Shown here in pieces: positions 7,163 to 16,252 of a stretch of DNA of 49,256 bases. This DNA is from Syntrophaceticus sp050949745 (GTDB taxonomy: Bacteria; Bacillota; DSM-12270; Thermacetogeniales; Thermacetogeniaceae): contig JBMNGF010000008.1 in NCBI GenBank assembly GCA_050949745.1, positions 1 through 49,256 of the forward strand, in the 5' to 3' direction. The notes below the pieces were generated by a model that was given only the letters and a program-made list of their open reading frames with translations, was not told the DNA's origin and did not search any database. Within the stretch, counting starts at the first letter, position 1; every line of letters begins with the position of its first letter. Both the position numbers and the translations under genes were made by a program.

Positions 7163-10100
7163 ATGTCAAAGACTATGAAGACGATGGATGGGAACTACGC
7201 TGCAGCCTATGTTTCCTATGCATTCACAGACTGTGCCTGTATCTTTCCCATCACCCCATCATCACCAATGGCTGAATATGTTGATGAATGGTCAGCCCAA
7301 GGGATGAAAAACATATTCGGGCAGCCGGTGAAGGTAGTGGAAATGCAATCTGAAGCGGGAGCTTCGGCAGCTCTGCATGGTACACTGGCATCTGGTGCTC
7401 TGGGCACAACCTATACGGCATCCCAAGGACTCATGTTAATGATTCCTAACCTCTATAAGATCGCTGGTGAACTGCTGCCTGGTGTGTTTCATGTTACTGC
7501 TAGAGCTTTAGCTACACATGCTCTAAGCATTTTTGGCGATCATTCTGATGTGATGAGTTGCCGTATGACTGGTGTGGCCATGCTAGCTACCAGCAGTGTG
7601 CAGGAAGTGATGGACCTGGCTGGTGTCGCCCACCTGGCAGCCATTAAGTCCAGGGTTCCTTTCATGCACTATTTTGACGGTTTTCGAACATCACATGAGC
7701 AGCAAAAGATAGAAGTGATCGACCATCAGGATCTGGCTAAATTAGTCGATTGGGAAGCAGTCCAGGCCTTCCGCCGCCGTGGGCTTAACCCAGAGCATCC
7801 GGAGATCAGGGGTACTGCCCAAAACCTGGCCAAACTAGTCGATTGGGATGCAGTCCAGGCGCATCGCCGCCGTGGGCTTAACCCGGAGCATCCGGAGATC
7901 AGGGGAACTGCCCAGAATCCGGATATCTTTTTCCAGGCACGGGAAGCGAGCAATCCCTTCTATAATGCTATTCCTGATGTAGTCAACAACTATATGCAGG
8001 AAATCAACAAGCTGACCGGTAGGGACTACCGTCCCTTTAACTATTATGGAGCGCCTGACGCAGAGCGGATCATTGTAGCCATGGGTTCTTCCTGTGACAC
8101 TATTGAGGAAACCATCGACTATCTGGTTAAAAAGGGGGAGAAGGTTGGCCTGATCCAGGTTCACCTCTATCGGCCGTTTTCTGCCAATTATTTCTTCGAC
8201 GTATTGCCGAAGAGCGTTCAGCGCATTGCTGTTCTCGACCGCACCAAAGAGCCAGGGGCACTTGGCGAACCATTACTGGAGGATGTGAAGAGCCTTTTCT
8301 ACGATGCTGATATTAAACCGCTGATCATCGGTGGCAGGTATGGCCTCGGCTCCAAAGAGCTGATCCCAGCTGATATCATTGCTACTTATGAAAATCTTAA
8401 GGCCGAACAACCGAAGGATGGTTTCACTCTAGGGATTGTTGATGATGTCACAGGGCTATCTCTAACCCGCCAGGAGATCATCGATGTTACCCCAGAGGGA
8501 ACGATCCAGTGTAAATTCTACGGTCTCGGCTCTGATGGTACCGTTGGTGCCAACAAGCAGGCGGTGGCTATTATTGGCGACAATACTGAACTTTATGCCC
8601 AGGCTTATTTCTCCTATGATTCCAAGAAATCAGGTGGCTTTACTGTTTCGCACTTGCGCTTCGGCAAGGAGAGAATTAGATCTCCCTATCAGATCACTTC
8701 TGCCGACCTGGTCTCCTGCAGCAATCAGTCCTATATCTATTCTCTGGACATGCTTTCCGGCTTGAAGCAGGGTGGTACCTTTTTGCTCAATTGTACCTGG
8801 AAGCCCGAGGAACTGGAAGAGAGATTGCCGGCTTCTGTTAAGTGTTATCTGGCCAAGAACAAGATCAACTTCTATATTATCGACGCTGTCGATATTGCTC
8901 GTAACCTGGGACTGGGCAACCGTACCAATATGATCATGCAGGCAGCCTTCTTTAAATTGGCCAATGTGATTCCCATGGAGCAGGCAGAAGCTGAAATGAA
9001 ACTTGCTATCAAAAAGGCCTACGGCAAGAAGGGAGATGCCGTGGTCAAGATGAACTATGCCGCTGTAGATAAGGGTGCCTCTGCTCTGGTTAAAATAGAT
9101 ATCCCTGATGCCTGGGCAGAAGCCGTTGATCCTGAGGAACCCACCAAAGAGCTGCCGGAGTTTATCGCCGATGTTCTCGAGCCGATGGGTAGGTTAGAGG
9201 GTGACAAGCTTCCTGTCAGCACTTTCCAAGGGAGAGAGGATGGCTCCTTCCCATTAGGAACATCTCGCTATGAGAAGCGTGGTGTGGCTGCTTTTGTCCC
9301 CCATTGGATCAAAGAGAACTGCATCCAATGCAACCGCTGCTCGATGGTATGCTCTCATGCTGCTATCAGGCCATTTTTGGTGAGCGAAGATGAAGCCAAA
9401 GAGGCTCCGGCGACCTTTGAAACAAAACCGGCTGTAGGAAAGAGTTTAGCTGGTTATGAATACAGGATCCAGGTCAGTTCCCTCGACTGCATGGGCTGTG
9501 GTAGCTGTGTTGAAATTTGCCCAGCTAAAGAAAAGGCTTTGGTAATGAGGCCTCTAGAAGAAGAGACAGAACAGGTGGAGAACTGGGATTACGCCATGAC
9601 CTTACAGGTAAAGGATGATCTCTTGAAGAGAAACAGCATTAAGGGGAGTCAGTTTGCCCAGCCATTGCTGGAGTTCTCCGGGGCTTGTGGTGGCTGTGTG
9701 GAAACAGCGTACGCCAAACTGGTCACCCAATTATTCGGCGAGCGGATGATTATAGCCAATGCCACCGGCTGCTCTTCTATCTGGGGTGCCAGCGCGCCTT
9801 CGATGCCTTACTGTGCCAATGACCAAGGCAAGGGACCAGCCTGGGCGAACGGATTGTTCGAAGATAATGCCGAGTATGGTTATGGTATCCATATAGGTAT
9901 TAAGCAGCAGCGAAACAGGCTTGTTGAATTGATAGAACGTGCTGTGAAGCAGGATATTTCCTCTGAGTTGAAAGAAGCCTTCCAGAAATGGCTCGATGGG
10001 AGGGATGATGCACAAGCCTCAAAGGCGGCTGCATCCAGCATCATCTCTCTGATCACTGGAAGTGATGATCCCTTATTGCAGGAGATTTATGCATTGAAGG

Positions 10101-10762
10101 ATCAATTGGTGAAGAAATCAGTGTGGATCTTTGGTGGAGACGGTTGGGCATATGATATAGGCTATGGTGGACTGGATCATGTGTTAGCGGCCAATGAGGA
10201 TGTCAATGTTCTCGTCTTTGATACCGAGGTTTATTCCAATACCGGCGGCCAGGCCAGCAAGGCTACCCCGGCTGCTGCCATCGCCAAGTTTGCAGCCTCC
10301 GGTAAGAAGACAAAGAAGAAAGATCTGGGAGCGATGGCCATGAACTATGGTTATGTCTATGTTGCCCAGATCGGGATGGGTGCTGACATGAATCAGACCA
10401 TTAAGGCGATTGCTGAGGCCGAAGCCTACAAGGGGCCGTCACTGATCATTGCCTACTCTCCCTGTATCAACCATGGCATCAGGGGAGGGATGTCTAAGGG
10501 TCAAGCAGAGATAGTCAAGGCTGTTAAGTCCGGCTACTGGCAGCTCTACCGTTATAACCCGGATCTTAAAAAGCAGGGTAAAAATCCCTTCATACTCGAT
10601 TCCAAGGAGCCGGATTTTAATATCTTTAAAGATTTCCTGATGGGTGAAGTGCGCTACTCAGCCTTGGCTAAGCTGTATCCAGATACAGCCGACGAGATGT
10701 TTGAGAAGACCCGAAAGGATGCTATAGAAAGGTATGAATTCTATAAAAACCGGGCTGATTAA
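7163..10762 (+). CDS. nifJ: Pyruvate:ferredoxin (flavodoxin) oxidoreductase
   Basis: A single-chain PFOR that oxidises pyruvate and CoA to acetyl-CoA and CO2 and reduces ferredoxin in the cytoplasm. The 1,199 residues include the N-terminal pyruvate/TPP domains, two 4Fe-4S motifs (CIQCNRCSMVC near residue 719 and CMGCGSCVEIC near 776), the cysteines of the proximal cluster (GACGGC near 841, ATGC near 867), and the TPP-binding GDGWAYDIG...YSNTGGQ region (about 993-1036). GGAGG precedes the ATG. The protein is about 31 residues longer than usual because residues 191-221 are repeated in tandem as 222-252. Upstream lie an IS element and a separated sigma-54 promoter; a terminator follows. Pyruvate from malic enzyme is a logical substrate source. 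Confidence 0.97.
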   Translation: MSKTMKTMDGNYAAAYVSYAFTDCACIFPITPSSPMAEYVDEWSAQGMKNIFGQPVKVVEMQSEAGASAALHGTLASGALGTTYTASQGLMLMIPNLYKIAGELLPGVFHVTARALATHALSIFGDHSDVMSCRMTGVAMLATSSVQEVMDLAGVAHLAAIKSRVPFMHYFDGFRTSHEQQKIEVIDHQDLAKLVDWEAVQAFRRRGLNPEHPEIRGTAQNLAKLVDWDAVQAHRRRGLNPEHPEIRGTAQNPDIFFQAREASNPFYNAIPDVVNNYMQEINKLTGRDYRPFNYYGAPDAERIIVAMGSSCDTIEETIDYLVKKGEKVGLIQVHLYRPFSANYFFDVLPKSVQRIAVLDRTKEPGALGEPLLEDVKSLFYDADIKPLIIGGRYGLGSKELIPADIIATYENLKAEQPKDGFTLGIVDDVTGLSLTRQEIIDVTPEGTIQCKFYGLGSDGTVGANKQAVAIIGDNTELYAQAYFSYDSKKSGGFTVSHLRFGKERIRSPYQITSADLVSCSNQSYIYSLDMLSGLKQGGTFLLNCTWKPEELEERLPASVKCYLAKNKINFYIIDAVDIARNLGLGNRTNMIMQAAFFKLANVIPMEQAEAEMKLAIKKAYGKKGDAVVKMNYAAVDKGASALVKIDIPDAWAEAVDPEEPTKELPEFIADVLEPMGRLEGDKLPVSTFQGREDGSFPLGTSRYEKRGVAAFVPHWIKENCIQCNRCSMVCSHAAIRPFLVSEDEAKEAPATFETKPAVGKSLAGYEYRIQVSSLDCMGCGSCVEICPAKEKALVMRPLEEETEQVENWDYAMTLQVKDDLLKRNSIKGSQFAQPLLEFSGACGGCVETAYAKLVTQLFGERMIIANATGCSSIWGASAPSMPYCANDQGKGPAWANGLFEDNAEYGYGIHIGIKQQRNRLVELIERAVKQDISSELKEAFQKWLDGRDDAQASKAAASSIISLITGSDDPLLQEIYALKDQLVKKSVWIFGGDGWAYDIGYGGLDHVLAANEDVNVLVFDTEVYSNTGGQASKATPAAAIAKFAASGKKTKKKDLGAMAMNYGYVYVAQIGMGADMNQTIKAIAEAEAYKGPSLIIAYSPCINHGIRGGMSKGQAEIVKAVKSGYWQLYRYNPDLKKQGKNPFILDSKEPDFNIFKDFLMGEVRYSALAKLYPDTADEMFEKTRKDAIERYEFYKNRAD
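7733..7918 (+). repeat. In-frame 93-bp tandem duplication inside nifJ
   Basis: Units 7733-7825 and 7826-7918 encode two versions of a 31-residue segment (LAKLVDW...RGTAQN) that occurs once in ordinary PFOR. They differ at 11 of 93 bases, seven of these synonymous, and at only two residues (E/D and F/H). The divergence at silent sites with protein conservation suggests an old duplication kept under selection rather than a recent slip. Confidence 0.93.
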
Positions 10763-10820
10763 TGAACAGATATTATTTTAGTTGAGAGTTCATATAAGGA
10801 TTTCTCTAATAAAGCAATAG

Positions 10821-10858
10821 AAAAGCACCATCGGATTATGATCTGGTGGTGCTTTTTT
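10821..10858 (+). terminator. Rho-independent terminator after nifJ
   Basis: AAAAGCACCA pairs with TGGTGCTTTT, followed by T residues. It ends the nifJ transcript 58 bases past the stop codon. Confidence 0.85.
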
Positions 10859-11085
10859 CATTCTTGGGAGTTGTTACTGTTTGGTTATGATATTATTGGA
10901 AACACTGAAACAAAGAATGCTATGTCCATGTCCCTCGTCTATCGGGGGTTCGAATTAAGTCCTTATCTGTTACCGCAGATAAGGAGTTTCTTGTATATTG
11001 TTGTGTGTTGCGGAAATCGTGATATTTTTGTGCCCATTTCGCTGGCCAAAGTTGTGCAGTAGAAAAAATTTTACACCCATCTTTT

Positions 11086-11127
11086 TCCGACCTCCAACCT
11101 CCGGCTTCCGACTTCTATTTTCCGGCA
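11086..11127. repeat. Degenerate heptamer array (TCCGRCY type)
   Basis: Six consecutive 7-base units can be read: TCCGACC, TCCAACC, TCCGGCT, TCCGACT, TCTATTT, TCCGGCA. The array lies in the 490-base gap between nifJ and the next gene. A related array occurs at 14401-14456. Otherwise the gap (10859-11254) contains no convincing gene, only short chance frames, and a poly-T run near 11133. Confidence 0.7.
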
Positions 11128-11254
11128 GGCACATTTTTTTTTATAAATCATATTATTGTATTGTTATGTCGGCTGTTGTTTGAATCAACTGCCCTTCAAT
11201 TTCATGCCACAATATTTAATTGTCCTGGGTTTTAGCGAAGGAGAGGATTTTAAT

Positions 11255-12103
11255 GTGATCCGGTTAGACCGGGAATTGCATCTGGTGATTATTTTGACTC
11301 TCTCCCTGGCAGGGATTGCTGCCCTGGGGGAAGGGGGATGGGATTGGCTTCAGTATATCCGGGTGTCTCTGACAGTAATCTGCCTCTTGTTTTTTCCTGG
11401 CTATGCTGTTATCTGTGCTCTTTTCCCAGGGAAAGACGATCTGGGACAGCTGGAGCGGATAGTTTTAAGTTTTGCCTTCAGCATTATCATAGTTCCTCTT
11501 ATCGGATTTGTGTTGAATTTCACCCCCTGGGGTGTCCAACTGCTCTCTTGTCTGATCTCAATAAGTTTCTTTATTATCCTTATGGCAATTGTAGCCATGT
11601 ATCGCAGACATCAACTTTCGCCACAAGTTCAATATATGCCTTTCTTAGAACTGGAATTATCCTCTTTTAAGCAATTACCTGCACAGGATAAGATGATGGC
11701 CTTGATGGTGGTGCTGGCAATTGTTGTCACAGCAGCATCCTGTTCTTACTTTATTGCCTCTTCACAAGGGGGTGAGAGGTATACTGAATTTTATATTCTA
11801 AATGAAAATGGCCTGGCCGGTAACTTTCCACAGGAGCTGGAAGCAGGAAAAGCGGAAAAACTGATTGTAGGTATCGTTAACCATCAACAAAAAGAGGTAA
11901 CTTACTCATTGAACATCGAGATGCAGAATATTATTAAATCAACAAAGGGACCGCTCTTACTGAGAGATGGGGAGAAATGGGAAGAAACGGTTGAGATTTC
12001 CGCAAATTACCCCCATGAGAAATTAAAAGTGGAGTTTCTTCTATATCGCAATGGGGAGAGCGAACCTTACCGGGTATTACATCTGTGGGTGACAGTCAAA
12101 TAA
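11255..12103 (+). CDS. DUF1616-like membrane protein
   Basis: A 282-residue membrane protein. Four hydrophobic segments fill the first ~110 residues (two near the N-terminus, two after the LERIVLSFAFS segment), another near residue 155-175, then a soluble C-terminal beta-rich domain (YILNENGLAGNFP onward) resembling an extracytoplasmic Ig-like fold. This matches the DUF1616 pattern known from archaea and some Firmicutes; the biochemical role is unknown. GTG 11255 is chosen because AAGGAGAGG precedes it by eight bases. It begins the surface-glycan region and is followed 39 bases later by a CPBP protease gene. DUF1616 proteins are often seen near glycan or sortase-like systems, but here that link is inference. 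Confidence 0.65.
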   Translation: MIRLDRELHLVIILTLSLAGIAALGEGGWDWLQYIRVSLTVICLLFFPGYAVICALFPGKDDLGQLERIVLSFAFSIIIVPLIGFVLNFTPWGVQLLSCLISISFFIILMAIVAMYRRHQLSPQVQYMPFLELELSSFKQLPAQDKMMALMVVLAIVVTAASCSYFIASSQGGERYTEFYILNENGLAGNFPQELEAGKAEKLIVGIVNHQQKEVTYSLNIEMQNIIKSTKGPLLLRDGEKWEETVEISANYPHEKLKVEFLLYRNGESEPYRVLHLWVTVK

Positions 12104-12142
12104 CTGTGATTGATCACATTTCAGCAGGGTGGTGACGAGTTT

Positions 12143-12973
12143 ATGACGGGTAACAATGCTGCTAATAATGAAACAGTTCCCTGGACTTATCTATTGGCAG
12201 TTATTCTAGCTGAGCTGTTGACCGCCATTGGTTATGGCAGTATTGGCTTAATTTTATACTATATCCTGCTGATTGTTATCTTTATTCAGGCAATGCGTAT
12301 CTGCATGATTGTAGATGATGAGGATATTCAGCAGACAGTCGATGCATCGCCTGCAGGTAGAAATGTCCTAAAGGTGAGATATCGTTTAAATTTGGCTTTG
12401 ATGTTGTTTTTTCTGATTCGGGTTGTGGGTCTGCCTTTATTTCTCGCTGACCTTTCTATATCTTACCTGCTGCTTCTAGCAGGAGTGCTCCTTTTTACAG
12501 CTGCCTTTTTCATAATCAGGTCTGCCGGTTACAGGGCTCAAGACATCTATTTAACTTTCTCTTCTCCTATCCTCTATTTTTTAACTCTCCAGTTAATCAT
12601 TGGGGTATCCGGTATTCCCCTCGGCCTGATCGAAAAAAAACTATTACCTGTGACAACAGCTCTGTTCCCTCCACAAGTTCAGTATGGGGAAGCTGTCTTT
12701 ATCTTATTCTGCTTTAGTGGCTTTCTGGAGGAGTTGATCTTTCGGGGAGTACTGCTGCGCGCTGCCGGGGATTACATGGGCGTAATTGGAGGCTCACTTT
12801 ATGTCAGCTGTTTATTTGCGGCACTGCAAATTTCACAGCTATTATTTCTAGGGGTAATTTATGCTTTCCTGGTAAGTTTATTTTTTTGTTGGATAGTACG
12901 GCGCACAGGGTCGATCTGGGGGGTAACAATTGCTCATGGTTTGATGAATATGCTCTTGTATCTCCCTAGCTGA
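12143..12973 (+). CDS. CPBP-family intramembrane metalloprotease
   Basis: A 276-residue polytopic protein with about seven to eight hydrophobic segments and the CPBP/Abi signature: EExxxRG in the FLEELIFRG segment and HxxxN in IAHGLMN near the C-terminus. Members are CAAX-protease-like glutamyl intramembrane proteases, whose bacterial roles include processing of membrane or surface proteins and bacteriocin self-immunity. ATG 12143 follows a GGGTGGTGA ribosome site; an upstream TTG (12110) is less likely. The substrate is unknown. Its position between a DUF1616 protein and glycosyltransferase genes suggests a surface role. Confidence 0.8.
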   Translation: MTGNNAANNETVPWTYLLAVILAELLTAIGYGSIGLILYYILLIVIFIQAMRICMIVDDEDIQQTVDASPAGRNVLKVRYRLNLALMLFFLIRVVGLPLFLADLSISYLLLLAGVLLFTAAFFIIRSAGYRAQDIYLTFSSPILYFLTLQLIIGVSGIPLGLIEKKLLPVTTALFPPQVQYGEAVFILFCFSGFLEELIFRGVLLRAAGDYMGVIGGSLYVSCLFAALQISQLLFLGVIYAFLVSLFFCWIVRRTGSIWGVTIAHGLMNMLLYLPS

Positions 12974-13082
12974 TCTTATTCAGAATATTCTTGTAGTAAT
13001 CTGGAATGTACTTTTCTTCAAGATATAGCATAGTGTGAAAAGGAAAAACAATTATGCCGTTCAAGTAAAGGGATGCAAAAAT

Positions 13083-13334
13083 ATGATATCTATTCTTCCG
13101 TTTCCAGCAGCGGCTGTCAGCAATCCTGCTAATCTGGAAGTAGCTGCTGGTTTGTTTTTGATTGTGCTGCTGATTACCAAAGAAATGGCTAGAGCTGTTA
13201 CCCATAATCCAGCTAGCAAGGTGTTATCTGGAATACTACAGCTTGTTAATCAAAACCTGTATTTATTGATGGTGCCGCAGTTTCTTGTCTTTGTGATTAT
13301 TATCTCAATTAAAATATACCATGTGCTGTATTAA
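13083..13334 (+). CDS. Small membrane protein of unknown function
   Basis: An 83-residue protein with two hydrophobic helices, one around residues 20-35 and one near the C-terminus. ATG 13083 has AAAGGGA nine bases upstream; a GTG at 13035 would add 16 residues that look less protein-like. I do not recognise a family. It lies between the CPBP protease and the GT2 gene on the same strand and may belong to that transcript. Confidence 0.5.
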   Translation: MISILPFPAAAVSNPANLEVAAGLFLIVLLITKEMARAVTHNPASKVLSGILQLVNQNLYLLMVPQFLVFVIIISIKIYHVLY

Positions 13335-13433
13335 CGGCTTGATGTCTTTTGTGAACGGGTATTCCTGTCTAAAGGGTTAAAACATCGAGAGTATCGTCTG
13401 ATGGAATACAATTGTTAATACGGGAGTGGAATA

Positions 13434-14405
13434 ATGTATCAAGGTCATTCGGTCGGAGTAGTGGTACCTGCCTATAATGAAAGGGAGTTGATTGGCGAAA
13501 CATTGACATCAATTCCCATCTATGTTGATCAGATTTATGCTGTTGATGATGGTTCAACAGATGGAACCTGTGCAGTGATAGAAAGGCGGCAGGGTATAGA
13601 CCAAAGGATTGTTTGTCTCAGGCATGAGAGGAACAAGGGTGTGGGTGCGGCGATCATCACCGGTTACCAGGAGGCCATCGCTCAAGGGATGGATATTATA
13701 GCGGTGATGGCAGGTGATAATCAGATGGATCCAGATGAGCTGCCCAGGCTGCTGGATCCAATTGTTGAAGGGATGGCTGATTACACAAAGGGAAACAGGC
13801 TGCTTTATCAGGGGCACCGGGTAGGGATGAGTAGATGGCGGTATTTTGGCAATACACTGCTCACCTTTTTGACGAGAATCGGCTCAGGTTACTGGCACCT
13901 GGCAGATCCCCAAAACGGGTATACAGCCATATCTGCTAAGGTCTTTAAGCGCTTTCCGCCTGATGCCATCTTCCCCTGGTATGGCTACTGTAATGATCTG
14001 TTAGTGAAGCTGAATGCATACGGTTTTAGGGTAATGGACATTCCCATGCCTGCCAGATACGGCAGGGAGAAGTCAAAGATACGCTACAGTACCTATATTC
14101 CCAGGATATCCTGGCTGCTGCTGCGAAAGTTTTTTTGGAGGCTGCGGGTGAAGTATCTTTTTCTTCAATTCCACCCGCTTGTTCTCTTCTACCTGATGGG
14201 AATTTTGCTGATACCCCTAGGGCTTCTGGGTTGTGTGAACGCACTTTATCATTATCTTATACTTGGGGGGCCTCTGTTTACTAGGGGTGTTCTTTCCCTA
14301 TTGCTGCTGGCGGCAGGCACGCAGTTTTTAATATTTGGTATGGTTTTTGATTTTATGGCTTCTCCTGCGCCGAAGACCGGGAGAACTGAACGATTAGATT
14401 TCTGA
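13434..14405 (+). CDS. Family 2 glycosyltransferase, membrane-anchored
   Basis: A 323-residue GT2 enzyme of the dolichyl-phosphate mannose synthase type. The GT-A fold is evident in VVVPAYNERE near the N-terminus, DDGSTDGT near residue 40, and the metal-binding AGDNQMDPDE segment near residue 95. Two hydrophobic segments at the C-terminus (about 250-315) anchor it to the membrane. It likely transfers a sugar from a nucleotide donor to a polyprenyl carrier; the sugar is unknown. GGGAGTGG precedes the ATG. The stop codon overlaps the start of a heptamer array. Confidence 0.9.
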   Translation: MYQGHSVGVVVPAYNERELIGETLTSIPIYVDQIYAVDDGSTDGTCAVIERRQGIDQRIVCLRHERNKGVGAAIITGYQEAIAQGMDIIAVMAGDNQMDPDELPRLLDPIVEGMADYTKGNRLLYQGHRVGMSRWRYFGNTLLTFLTRIGSGYWHLADPQNGYTAISAKVFKRFPPDAIFPWYGYCNDLLVKLNAYGFRVMDIPMPARYGREKSKIRYSTYIPRISWLLLRKFFWRLRVKYLFLQFHPLVLFYLMGILLIPLGLLGCVNALYHYLILGGPLFTRGVLSLLLLAAGTQFLIFGMVFDFMASPAPKTGRTERLDF

Positions 14406-14456
14406 CTTCTGGTCTCTGGCATCTGTTTTTCGGGTTGGTCGTTAGTCGTAAGTCTC
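14401..14456. repeat. Degenerate heptamer array (TCTGRCT/GGTCGT type)
   Basis: Eight 7-base units follow each other: TCTGACT, TCTGGTC, TCTGGCA, TCTGTTT, TTCGGGT, TGGTCGT, TAGTCGT, AAGTCTC. The first unit contains the TGA stop of the glycosyltransferase. The units resemble those at 11086-11127, so both arrays probably belong to one repeat family. Confidence 0.65.
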
Positions 14457-14553
14457 AGAAAAAATAATCCTGTTTCTTGAAAGCGGACGGTCTGGCGCTG
14501 TCACAGGTACAGGAAACATTTATGCCAGCATAACAGTAGAGGGGGGAAGGTGG

Positions 14554-15618
14554 ATGGCAGATGCTGTTGTACTGATTACCGGTGCTGGGGCTCCGGGTAT
14601 TGCTGGAACCATCTATGCCTTGAAAGAAAATCCGGAGAGGAAAACGTTTCGCATTATTTCTACAGATATTGATGAGAATGCGGTGGGGAAATATTTAACT
14701 GATGTCTTTTATCAAGTTCCTTCTCCTGAAAATGAAGACTACCTGCCGAGCCTAGAAGAGATAGTAAAAAGTGAAAACATAGATATCATCATTCCCCAGA
14801 CGACCCGAGAAATTCTCGTGCTCGCGGAAAATGTGGACCACTTTAGGTATTTAGGGGCGGAGGTTGTTGTTTCTCCAGCTGTCAGTATTAAAACCGCCAA
14901 TGATAAGTATCTGCTGCTGGAAAGGGCGAAAGAAATAAACATTCCCTGCCCGAAATATTACCTCACAGATTCTGAAACAACTTTAAGGGAGGCGGCGGAT
15001 CTGCTCGGCTATCCTCGGAAAAAAGCAGTTGTCAAACCGAGGATCTCCCACGGGATGCGGGGTTTAAGGATACTATCTGAAGAAAGCTGGGATGTTGATC
15101 GACTATTGAGTAGCAAACCCGATGGGTTGGAAATAGGCCTGGATTACCTGGTACAGATCTTGAGCAGGGGTAAATGGCCACAGTTGATAGTCTCAGAGTA
15201 CCTTCCTGGGGAGGAATACACAATTGATGTTTTCAGGGGAAGCAGATGTGTGGTGATACCGAGAAAAAGGCTGAAGATTAGGAGCGGCATCTCCTTTGAT
15301 GCAGAAGTTGATTTGCGGGAGGATCTGATCGAATACTCTACCAGGCTTGCTGTAGCTCTAGATTTAAAGTACTGTTTCGGGTTTCAGTTTAAAATGGCCG
15401 GGGATGGGATACCAAAGCTGTTGGAGTGTAACCCCAGGGTTCAGGGAACGATGGGGGCCAGTATGATGGCAGGCTTTAACCCCATTTATTATGCGGTGAT
15501 GGAAGCCCTGGGTACGCCAGCAGCAGTGGATGGCATAGAAATTAAGAATGGCACGAGGTTTGTGCGTTACTGGGGTGGGGTGGGGGTAAGTGAGGGCAGG
15601 GTTATCGGAAAAATTTAG
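14554..15618 (+). CDS. ATP-grasp ligase-like protein
   Basis: A 354-residue protein with an N-terminal Rossmann-like domain (VLITGAGAPGIAGT) and a carbamoyl-phosphate-synthase-type ATP-grasp fold: lysine in VVKPRISHGMRG, SEYLPGEEY in the central part, and the metal-binding ECNPR segment near residue 293. Such enzymes join a carboxylate to an amine or thiol through an acyl-phosphate. In glycan loci they may add amino acids or carbamoyl-like groups, but the substrate here cannot be told. GAGGGGGGAAGG precedes the ATG. The gene overlaps the following PHP gene by 29 bases, so the two are translationally linked. Confidence 0.85.
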   Translation: MADAVVLITGAGAPGIAGTIYALKENPERKTFRIISTDIDENAVGKYLTDVFYQVPSPENEDYLPSLEEIVKSENIDIIIPQTTREILVLAENVDHFRYLGAEVVVSPAVSIKTANDKYLLLERAKEINIPCPKYYLTDSETTLREAADLLGYPRKKAVVKPRISHGMRGLRILSEESWDVDRLLSSKPDGLEIGLDYLVQILSRGKWPQLIVSEYLPGEEYTIDVFRGSRCVVIPRKRLKIRSGISFDAEVDLREDLIEYSTRLAVALDLKYCFGFQFKMAGDGIPKLLECNPRVQGTMGASMMAGFNPIYYAVMEALGTPAAVDGIEIKNGTRFVRYWGGVGVSEGRVIGKI

Positions 15619-16246
15619 AGACATCATCTTGCACAAGAAATACATTTTTCACCTGCACACCGACTATACCGATGGAAAGTGTACGGTAGATGGTTACTGT
15701 AAGTGGGCTGTTGAACATGCCTTTGAGGCACTCATTTTCACCGAACATATAAGAAAAACCCCATCTTACGATTTTAATATGTTTCTAGCAGATATTGAGC
15801 AGGCCAGGGTATCTTATCCTGGCCTGGATATTTGGGCAGGTGTGGAGGCAAAGGTCCTTCCTGGAGGGGGGCTGGATCTTTCCCCTGATATAGCATCCCA
15901 GGTTCCGGTGATCTGTTTTGCCTGTCACTCCTTCCCACAAGAGAGAAAGTTATATCAAAAATCCCTAGAAAACCTTTTTTCTTCACCGGACTGGAGGGAC
16001 AAGATCAGGGTTTGGGTGCACCCTGGGCGCTTCTTAAAAAGAGCGGGACTTCTCCCTGGGAGTTTTTCTATTCTGGACAATTTGATAGCCACAGCGCTGA
16101 GGACTGGGGTCCTAGTTGAGGTTACTTCAAGAGATAACCTACTGTCCGATGCCTTGATGACATCTATCCCCGTACAGCTGTTGATTAAGGGATGTGACGC
16201 CCATTCGTTGGAAGATCTTAATGAATACTATAATGCTATAGTATAG
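15590..16246 (+). CDS. PHP-domain metal-dependent phosphoesterase
   Basis: A 218-residue PHP-fold protein. Metal-ligand motifs are HLHTDYTDG near the N-terminus, TEH near residue 52, GVEAK, a CHS segment, HPGRF, and a final CDAHS. The fold is shared with histidinol phosphatase and with phosphatases of capsule systems. It probably removes phosphate from a metabolite made with its overlapping ATP-grasp partner; the substrate is unknown. GTG 15590 is supported by a GGGGTGGGGG ribosome site inside the previous gene. The gene ends six bases from the convergent PIG-L gene. Confidence 0.75.
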   Translation: MRAGLSEKFRDIILHKKYIFHLHTDYTDGKCTVDGYCKWAVEHAFEALIFTEHIRKTPSYDFNMFLADIEQARVSYPGLDIWAGVEAKVLPGGGLDLSPDIASQVPVICFACHSFPQERKLYQKSLENLFSSPDWRDKIRVWVHPGRFLKRAGLLPGSFSILDNLIATALRTGVLVEVTSRDNLLSDALMTSIPVQLLIKGCDAHSLEDLNEYYNAIV

Positions 16247-16252
16247 AGCCTG

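Noticed and set aside
8484..8765. Plus-strand open frame inside nifJ
   Set aside because: Out-of-frame shadow of an intact, strongly conserved gene.
10838..11183. Two short open frames after nifJ
   Set aside because: They run through the terminator and the heptamer array, with no ribosome site or recognisable protein pattern.
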